From: Priapulus caudatus
Lineage: Eukaryota > Priapulida > Priapulimorpha > Priapulimorphida > Priapulidae
NCBI RefSeq assembly: GCF_000485595.1
Contig: NW_014577089.1
Location: forward strand, 397,491 to 438,674
Reading direction: 5' to 3'
DNA length: 41,184 nucleotides
Below are positions 31,773 through 41,184 of the stretch, in pieces. The notes below the pieces were generated by a model. The model was not told the DNA's origin. It saw only the letters and a list, made by a program, of their open reading frames with translations, and ran no database searches. The translations under genes were made by a program, and so were the position numbers. How positions within the stretch are numbered: the stretch's first letter is position 1; every line of letters starts with the position of its first letter.

Positions 31773-32633
31773 TTGAGATAGACACGGCCGCAGACCCCAC
31801 TAGTGGCACTAGACTAGTGCCACTACTAAATGGGGTCTGCGTCGGCTCGAACTAACGTAGTCTATAAACCATCACTGATTTATCATCTAGTAAAGAATAC
31901 CTAGAACAAACACTTTTCCCACTTTAACCTATATTGCTAGTATAGGGACCTTTGCTTAATTTTGAGTATAAATCGTGTGCAATGCGCAGTGCAGTGACAC
32001 AGCGTTTTGTCACTTTTGATACCATCTCATGATACTGCAGAGTACGCGCCGGCGATGACTATTAGTATTACTACTCTAAAAATAATACTACTAAACCTAC
32101 ATCTTCAAACCCTGGTACGGCAAACTCGTTGTGAATTGAGACATTGCTAAAGTCTTCGGTAATAGAGTCAACTGGCTCTGAAGGCCAGCATTTGCTGCTA
32201 TTAAGGTAACTGTTTAAACGACAAACTTCTTCTAGTGCCATTTTCGTAACAACTGTCGCCCTCTTTTGTTCAATATACTAAATAATAAACACTTACCATC
32301 GGGGTACGAGGGCGCTTATATCGCAGTTTAAGAAGAGAGCATTCAGATTCCACACGCGAATGCGCCCATCTTCCTTTTTAGTATCCGCCACTGTGTCGTT
32401 AGTGGTGCGGATTATAAGTTCATAGAAGTTTTGACTGAAACTGGGTTTTCAGTGACAATTAGGTAATATTTCTATATAAGGTTAAAGTACAACTGTCTGA
32501 CTGTGATCATGTTTAGATTGTTAAGAGTCAGCAATTAGCAGTAGCTGTGTTTTAACAACTTCAATTGGAGCGTTTTCTGTTACGTATTTACGTCGACGAT
32601 AAGCTTACCATGTGTTATCGAGGTATCATCATT
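31773..32633 (+). repeat. R segment, middle copy (RPL7 5' region without RPL7)
   Basis: Direct repeat of 40,088-40,914, starting TTGAGATAGACACGG and ending GAGGTATCATCATT. Near its left end is a nested palindrome (31,789-31,846): CCGCAGACCCC and GGGGTCTGCG arms enclose CTAGTGGCACTAG and CTAGTGCCACTA. It includes a CTATATAAGG box near 32,475, a pyrimidine-rich CTTCCTTTTT and the ATGTGTTATCGAG candidate start exon. It is followed not by RPL7 intron 1 but by the hairpin repeat at 32,634. Confidence 0.8.
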
Positions 32634-32795
32634 AGCTCATCTGACATAGTCAGATGGAGCTTGTAGAATCGCATGATCGTCTGTCCGTCCGTCCGTCCGA
32701 GCGTCCGTCCGTCAACAGTTGGGCACAAATCTTAACCGCTCGACGTACGGTCACGATATTCGGGACGTGGGGGGGTAATCCGAAAACGAGTTGGG
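32634..32795. mobile_element. Hairpin + CGTCC repeat element
   Basis: AGCTCATCTGAC hairpin, TTGTAGAATCGCATGATCG, (GTCC)n, GTTGGGCACAAATCTTAAC, GTCACGATATTCGGG and AAAACGAGTTGGGAT, matching 8,171-8,335. Its left edge is exactly where R homology ends. Its right edge is where homology to the left arm (27,930, inverted) begins. Confidence 0.75.
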
Positions 32796-33221
32796 ATAAT
32801 ATTTACACTGTATTATCGCAAGATGAATGTTTGGCATCTACAAATTGATGATTATATTATACACGCTAACATCATCAGGCCTAACACTAGAGATGAAAGA
32901 TCTTCATGAAGTCGCCATTAAAAAAATGTCTGAACATGAGTTTCTTTTTTTCTGACAGTATGCATTTAGAGTTATTTATTAGAATGCAGTAGCACAATGA
33001 CAACACTGGTGTAATTTTTTTACCAACCATCATGTAGAGAAAGGCAATAAACTGAGTACTCATTACCTTAGTGGCCACTCACAATGATCTGACAGAAAGG
33101 ATGCTTTAATTTGTATAATATTTTTTGCATGAAAAAAACTCGGATTACAGTGATCAAAGGAGTTAAGTCGTTGCTTTGTTACAGCATCAGATAGGTGATG
33201 CTGTTTCAATTAGTAGTACGA

Positions 33222-36406
<3,185 letters not shown>

Positions 36407-36855
36407 CTGTGAAAATAAAAAACAGAAGGATGTAAAATGTGGCATTGCCATGGTGTATAAATATACAGTACTGAGGGTACAGAGGACTACTTAGCCCGAC
36501 GAGGCTGTGCGACTGATTGTCTAACAGCCTGACACCCTTCCATACAAAAAACCTATCACCTCTGCAGATCTAGATGAATAACTCTGTATATCTCAAATAA
36601 AACTATTCTATTGGCATCTTTGACTTGCCTTGTTTGAAATATGAACGTTAACTCACAGTTTTCCTGCTTCTAAGCTAGAATGTATCTCTTAATTCACGGT
36701 ATAATCTGCTAATTCTCACAGCATATCGATTTTTGCACAAGGGAGACATTACTCCCTGCACCGGCCATATGAAATCTCGGGTATCGCGCTTCGCGTTAAC
36801 CTGCGAGAGGTGATGTTTTTTTTAAATGAAATGTATTAGTGTTAATTAAATTTAA
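36407..36855. other. Probable PSMB5 upstream intron or 5' region
   Basis: Intergenic or first-intron sequence conserved in all three copies. A possible 5' exon could not be decided. The ATG at about 36,544 on the minus strand ([18 protein letters not shown]) runs into a stop without an obvious donor. Confidence 0.4.
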
Positions 36856-36907
36856 TTAGGGTTAAGGTTAGGGTTAAGGTTATCGTTAGGGTTAGGGTTA
36901 GGGTTAG
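36856..36907. repeat. Interstitial telomere-like repeat (TTAGGG)n
   Basis: About eight units of TTAGGG with TTAAGG and ATCG variants, ending in three perfect consecutive TTAGGG units. Copies at 30,976-31,023 and 23,401-23,423 are inverted relative to this one. Its place 0.45 kb upstream of the first recognisable PSMB5 exon is the same in each copy. Confidence 0.85.
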
Positions 36908-37830
36908 TCAGAAATGGAGTCGAGGTTGGGAGTAATGTCTGCCCGGCGACCAACCTCAGCATATCAACTTTTGTTTACAATTGTTTAACCGCCATGTTTA
37001 CTCTGCGCATGCTCAACAATTGAGACATGGAAAACCCGAAACGGAAAAGACTCCGTGATGCAGTTATTGATACTATAATTATAGTACTTAGGCACGAGCA
37101 CATTTAAAAAATATGTAAAAGTTACAAAATCACAAGTTACAAAAAATATGTGAAAAACAAAATTAAAAACTTAAAAACAAAAGTATTTTTTTAAATAAAA
37201 CAACTTGTTCGGTCGATTGCGGATTTTAGTCACAGCCGGAATGATAAAAATGGTGGCGGCGAGTTCATGATTTTGGTTGCATTCGTCTCAAAAAGTCGCG
37301 GCCCAAAGATAGAGAACATGGGTCCCAATAAAAGCCGATGTTTTCTGCCAATAGATGGCGCCACTATGTTATATACACTGTGCTTCCGCAATTGTTCACC
37401 GTTGCACTATTTCGTCTCTAGAAAAGGCCTTTTTTGGCATTTTTTTTCGCCGAAATAGAGTGCAATAATTTGCATTATGCACGCAAGTTAGATGCCTCGT
37501 GGACGTCTAGAAAGCATTAGAAGTAAAATTATTCTTGTTGTGTATTCGTGACATTCCTTCAGGTGGCGTAGCCACAGGGACCGGTTGGTGTTTTTTGTGT
37601 ATGAAATGTGTTCAGACAACTTTGCAGAAATTCGCATCATAGAGCTGGCAAAAGTTTCGAGCGGAGCATAGAGGATGAATCTGTAGTTATTTAACATGAA
37701 TAAAGTGTATGTTTTGTAAGCGCAGTAACAGTGTGCGTATTTTTAATTAATTTCTGTTTGATGCTTATTCAGGCCTGCAGCTTATGGACGCCCTCTACTG
37801 TTGTTCAACACCTATAGCGACTTGGATATA
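36908..37830. other. Non-coding block upstream of PSMB5
   Basis: Conserved in copies A and B. A plus-strand frame starting MENPKRKRLRDAV at 37,027 is short and not kept open in the other copies. AGATGGCGCC at about 37,353 resembles YY1-type sites. A TTTTTGGCATTTTTTTTCGCC tract lies at 37,431. No gene is called. Confidence 0.45.
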
Positions 37831-38330
37831 TACAGAGATATATAGATATATTTATATATATATATATATGTATATGCTGATACACACATGTCCAAACATA
37901 ATACACACATATATATAGACTGCCTGCGACTCTGCGACTGCGTACTACGTACTTTCCCTATGCATGTATATAAAACCTCTGCGACCACACACATTGACAT
38001 GCGGATGTGTGAGATGCGGAGTAGGGATGTATATATGATATATATATCCTTATGTTGGCGAGAAAGTGGCGTATAGGTATGTATATACTTGGGGAAAGTG
38101 CTTGCGACTCATGCGACCGATGCATGGATAGAAAAGCTGTGCGACCAGACACTTTGAGATGCGAATTTATATATGATATATATATCCTTCTGTTCCCGAG
38201 AACGGCATATATAGGTATGTATATACTTGTGAAGGTTTGGAAGTGTAGACGCAGTGGCGTCAGCGTATGAATATAAATCCTTGCGACGGCACAGAATCAG
38301 TGCGGATGTATATATATATTCATAGATATA
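37831..38330. repeat. AT-rich minisatellite, ~140-bp unit, about 2.5 copies
   Basis: Units at about 38,029 and 38,167 share TATATATGATATATATATCC, the motif CGAGAA, then GGTATGTATATACTT and TGCGAC. A (TA)n stretch at 37,850-37,870 and a partial unit at about 38,265-38,330 flank them. Copy B keeps only one unit. Confidence 0.7.
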
Positions 38331-38399
38331 CGGTCGCTGCGCAATCAGAGTAGCGATAAGGCGGCTAAGCGATGCCACATGTTGCACCCATATGTTTGT

Positions 38400-38800
38400 A
38401 TGGAACGAGCGAGCGAGCGAGCGAGCAAGATTACGTACTACAGCAAGGCGCATTTGAATAAACGAGCGGCAGGGGGGGGGGAGTAGGTGGTGTGCAATGC
38501 ATATACATGACGTGTCTATATGTGTGTGTGTGTGTGCATGTGTGCGTGCGTGCGTGCGGGTGTGGGTGCGGGCAGGCGGGCGTGGAGGCGTTGCAGCCAT
38601 CAGATGGTATGGGACGAGTGATGAATGAATATGGGTGTCTTGTATCTACGGAGCCACGTAGTACGATAGTACTATAGCCACATGGTAGCGAGAAAGATGC
38701 GTGTACTGCATGAATGAACATGACGTGTCTATATGTGTGCGTCTGTGCGTGTGTGTGTGTGCGTGATTAGATGGTATGGGACGAGTTATGATTGAATAGT
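38400..38800. repeat. GAGC and GT arrays with a ~210-bp tandem duplication
   Basis: (GAGC)n lies at 38,406-38,426 and a G run at 38,472-38,481. ATGACGTGTCTATATGTGTG followed by a GT/GC array and then AGATGGTATGGGACGAG occurs twice, at about 38,507-38,618 and 38,720-38,787. ORFs here are Thr/His repeats with no domain. Confidence 0.7.
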
Positions 38801-39096
38801 CACATTTATAGACCGCATAGGAAATATTGCGGGAAAAGTTATGACAGGATGCAAGTAACAGAAGTGGCATATCGTCCGTTGACGCCGTTCTTCGATGCCG
38901 ATGGGGGTACTCTATGCGGAGTGCTGTGTGTGTGTGTGCGTGCGGGCATGAATGCGTGTGTCGTCGTGTGTGTGTATGTCTCTGTGTGTGTCTGTGGGAG
39001 ACGGTGTGACTGTCAGCGTGCATGGCCGAAACGAGAAGAACACGGGAAAGGTCAGAAATGCAACACATGAAAAGTGTTAAAAATGTGCGTGGCTAA

Positions 39097-39146
39097 TACC
39101 CTGACCCTCACCCTAACCCTTAGGCCTATATATTAATATAGGCCTA
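39097..39146. repeat. Telomere-like tract next to a palindrome
   Basis: CCCTGACCCTCACCCTAACC runs directly into the near-perfect palindrome TAGGCCTATAT / ATATAGGCCTA at 39,121-39,146. The same pair, inverted, is at about 29,066-29,117. Confidence 0.65.
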
Positions 39147-39729
39147 GATATATATTTACTAATGTAGTTTGTGTGTTTCATCATACCGTGCTGCCTACGA
39201 ACACTGTACCCCACTACGGCTACACAGCGATAGACAGAGTGTGCGCGCAGCAGCGAAAGGCAGCTGGAAAAGGGAGGGCCACTGTATATGACCACTGTAT
39301 TCACCCCCCTTACGCCGCGCAGCAGCAAGACAGATGCGGCAGCAAGGCGCAGCTGGAAGGGGGGAGGCACGCAAATGCATAATATTGCCGCGAGAGGGCA
39401 GTAGGGTAGTCACGAACAATGGCGGATGTTGTGGGCGGTGATTTATGAGTTCCCAAAAAAAGACGGAATATCTGAGGGTGCAGGTTTATCGTCTGCAGTC
39501 ACCCTTATAAAAATTGTTCTAATTTTTGTTGTGGGCATTTGGATAGGTGAATCGAGTAGCACTGAGGGCGTGACGGGGGTATATCCAACCCAAAATATCA
39601 AGTACAGACCTTCTGTTTGTCAATATCGCTTTCCGAAAACTTGATCTCCGTTTCAGAACTTTTTTTCATGCAATAATTCATCCTAGTAAGAGTAACTTCT
39701 ATATTTTTGGCCATATTCACTTCGATCGG

Positions 39730-39857
39730 CCAATGAAATTCACTTCCGGTAATTTCAGATTCACTCGGAAATAATTAAGATTAACCGGACCATAGATGGC
39801 GCAGACTATATTTGAACATTGGGAATAGCCGAAGTAACCGGAAGTGATTTTCATTGG
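39730..39857. promoter_or_regulatory. Inverted ETS + CCAAT module between PSMB5 and RPL7
   Basis: CCAATGAAATTCACTTCCGG at 39,730-39,749 is mirrored by CCGGAAGTGATTTTCATTGG at 39,838-39,857. Each arm pairs a CCAAT box (NF-Y type) with an ACTTCCGG/CCGGAAGT box (ETS/GABP type). Between them, ATAGATGGCGC resembles a YY1 site. Such sites are common in promoters of ribosomal and proteasome genes (established knowledge). Bidirectional control here is inference; the arms could instead be ends of a 128-bp MITE. It is present, damaged, at 28,330-28,470 and 16,355-16,510. Confidence 0.4.
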
Positions 39858-40087
39858 TTGACAAATGTGAATGAAGACATACCATTTTCTTTGGATGTTT
39901 ATATTTACCATTAGGTTAACAACTTGATATATTCGTATGTTGTGGCCGCTACCAGGACATAATAGCGGCACCGCACGTAGATAAATGATTAAAGTTCAGA
40001 TTAAAGTAAGTTCCACGCAATAGGATTGTATATATCGGGCGCAATATATTCTAAAGTGCACCTCCAACCTGGAGGTGGCTTTCGTGA

Positions 40088-40914
40088 TTGAGATAGACAC
40101 GGCCGCAGACCCCCACAGTCACTAGTGCCACTACTGGGGTCTGCGTCGGGTTCGGACTAACGTAGTCTATAACCATGCACTGATTATCATCTAGTAAAGA
40201 ATACCTAGAACAAACACTTTCCCACTTTAACCTATATTGCTAGTATAGGGACCTTGCTAATTTGAGTATAAATCGTGTGCAATGCGCAGTGCAGTGACAC
40301 AGCGTTTTGTCATTTGACTACCACTCATGATACTGCAGAGTACGCGCCGGCGATGACTATAGTATTACACCTAAAAATGAATACTACAAACTACATCTTC
40401 AAAACCCTGGTACGGCAAACTCGTTGTGAATTGAGACATTGCTAAACTTCGGTAATAGAGTCAACTGGCTCTGAAGGCCAGCATTTGCTGCTATTAAGGT
40501 AACTGTTTAAACGACAAACTTCCTCTAGTGCCATTTTCGTAACAACTGTCGCCCTCTTTTGTTTCAATATACTAAATAATAAACACTTACAATCGGGACG
40601 AGGCGCTTTTATCGCAGTTTAAGAAGAGAGCATTCAGATTCCACACCCGAATGCGCCCATCTTCCTTTTAGATCCGCCACTGTGTCGTAGTGTGCGGATT
40701 ATAAGTTCATAGAAGTTACTGAAAACTGGGTTTTCAGCGACAATCGGTAATATCTATATAAGGTTAAAGTACAACTGTCTGACTGTGATCATGTTTAGAA
40801 TTGTTAAGAGTCAGTAATTAGCAGTAGCTGTGTTTTAACAACTTCAATTGGAGCGTTTCTGTGATGAATTTACGTCGACGATAAGCTTACCATGTGTTAT
40901 CGAGGTATCATCAT
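40088..40914 (+). repeat. R segment, right-arm copy: RPL7 5' region
   Basis: In its natural place directly upstream of the RPL7 coding exon. The left end carries a short palindrome, CACCTCCAACCTGGAGGTG (40,060-40,078), and then CCGCAGACCCC / GGGGTCTGCG arms (40,102-40,147). The interior has no ORF. It is repeated at 31,773-32,633 (direct) and 14,850-15,960 (inverted). Confidence 0.8.
40754..40763 (+). promoter_or_regulatory. Candidate RPL7 TATA box
   Basis: CTATATAAGG, present also in the middle R copy near 32,475. A start site about 30 bp downstream would give a 5' UTR of roughly 100 bases before the candidate ATG at 40,892. Alternatively the pyrimidine-rich CTTCCTTTT near 40,664 could be a TOP-type start further upstream. 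Confidence 0.3.
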
Positions 40915-41184
40915 TCGTTTGCCCGTTTATTTAAGTAGTTTCTTAAATATCAAAATGGTTTTTTCATAAAAGGCGCGCATTGTCATCAAAAGTGCATTGT
41001 GCTTGTAGCCGTGTGTTCATTGTACTGAAATTGGTTGGACTTGTGGCAATGGGTGCCTAATCCACAATATTGATTTACGTTTCAGACACCAACCAGAGAC
41101 GAGCACAGACAAGAAGAAGTTACCGCAGGTACCCGAATCCATCCTAAGAAGGCGGCAAGGCAAGTAGTCCGAGCATTATAGGCC
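40892..41184 (+). CDS. RPL7: RPL7 (uL30) 5' end, exon 1 candidate and partial exon 2
   Basis: Exon 2 begins at 41,086 after the acceptor TTTACGTTTCAG and runs off the window edge. It reads KKKLPQVPESILRRR, the basic N-terminal motif typical of RPL7. Comparison with the left-arm copy (14,549 downwards) shows one missing A in an AAA run near 41,092 and disturbed bases near 41,160. Exon 2 is therefore open only with those indels treated as errors. A fitting exon 1 is ATGTGTTATCGAG at 40,892-40,904 with donor GTATCA, because its phase (1) joins exon 2 in the right frame. That start is unproven and not preserved in the noisy left copy. The gene is divergent from PSMB5. Confidence 0.7.

Noticed and set aside
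36407-36451. In-frame ATG at 36,451 as the PSMB5 start
   Set aside because: It would translate a pyrimidine tract plus CAG that looks like a splice acceptor; an upstream exon is more likely, though this is not excluded.
37027-37105. Short frame MENPKRKRLRDAV on the plus strand upstream of PSMB5
   Set aside because: It ends after about 26 codons, no donor site fits, and the other copies do not keep it open.
38109-38600. 163-codon minus-strand ORF with Thr/His repeats
   Set aside because: It spans GT, GAGC and AT minisatellites, and most of it is missing from copy B.
40905-41085. Possible snoRNA in RPL7 intron 1
   Set aside because: No C box (TGATGA) and D box (CTGA) pair at suitable spacing was found.

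Overview
The window is eukaryotic, and metazoan by its genes. Coding sequence is cut by spliceosomal introns with GT-AG borders and consistent phases. Three housekeeping genes can be recognised by protein motifs: an LSM14/RAP55-family mRNP protein, the proteasome beta-5 subunit (PSMB5) and large-subunit ribosomal protein L7 (RPL7, uL30). Much of the rest is small transposable elements, GT/GTGC arrays and degenerate TTAGGG tracts. The species cannot be fixed from the sequence. A repeat-rich marine invertebrate is my inference. No operons, CRISPR arrays, tRNAs or rRNAs were seen.

Layout. 1-4,850: repeats only, including a ~40-bp GTGC-rich minisatellite, a dispersed GCCCCCGAAA-type element, a 163-bp MITE with perfect 17-bp inverted ends and two direct copies of a ~400-bp element. 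4,857-10,758 (+): seven in-phase exons of LSM14; the exons for its N-terminal LSm domain are not in the window. Its 3.3-kb intron holds a 2.98-kb TIR element with a TA duplication and other nested repeats. 10,760-13,735: intergenic. 13,737-14,549 (-): frameshifted RPL7. 14,850-16,000: RPL7 5' region ('R'). 16,000-24,017: noisy intergenic sequence. 24,018-27,418 (+): frameshifted PSMB5. 28,050-28,074: gap of 25 N.

Right half. 28,075-31,772 repeats the intergenic block and the first recognisable PSMB5 exon in the left-arm orientation (copy B). It joins a second R (31,773-32,633) in the opposite orientation, then a small hairpin repeat. 32,795-41,184 is an inverted copy of the whole left locus: intact PSMB5 on the minus strand (33,222-36,406), the intergenic block, a third R, and the start of RPL7 on the plus strand at the window edge. 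The underlying locus is therefore LSM14 > < RPL7 | PSMB5 >, with RPL7 and PSMB5 divergent, present as a giant inverted repeat.

The arms differ mainly by small indels spread equally over exons and introns. That pattern looks more like uncorrected long-read sequence, a foldback chimera or misplaced alternate haplotypes than like pseudogene evolution. I found no convincing new molecular system. The most useful observations are the palindromic arrangement with its hairpin-marked junctions, an inverted ETS/CCAAT module between PSMB5 and RPL7, and several well-bounded non-autonomous transposons.
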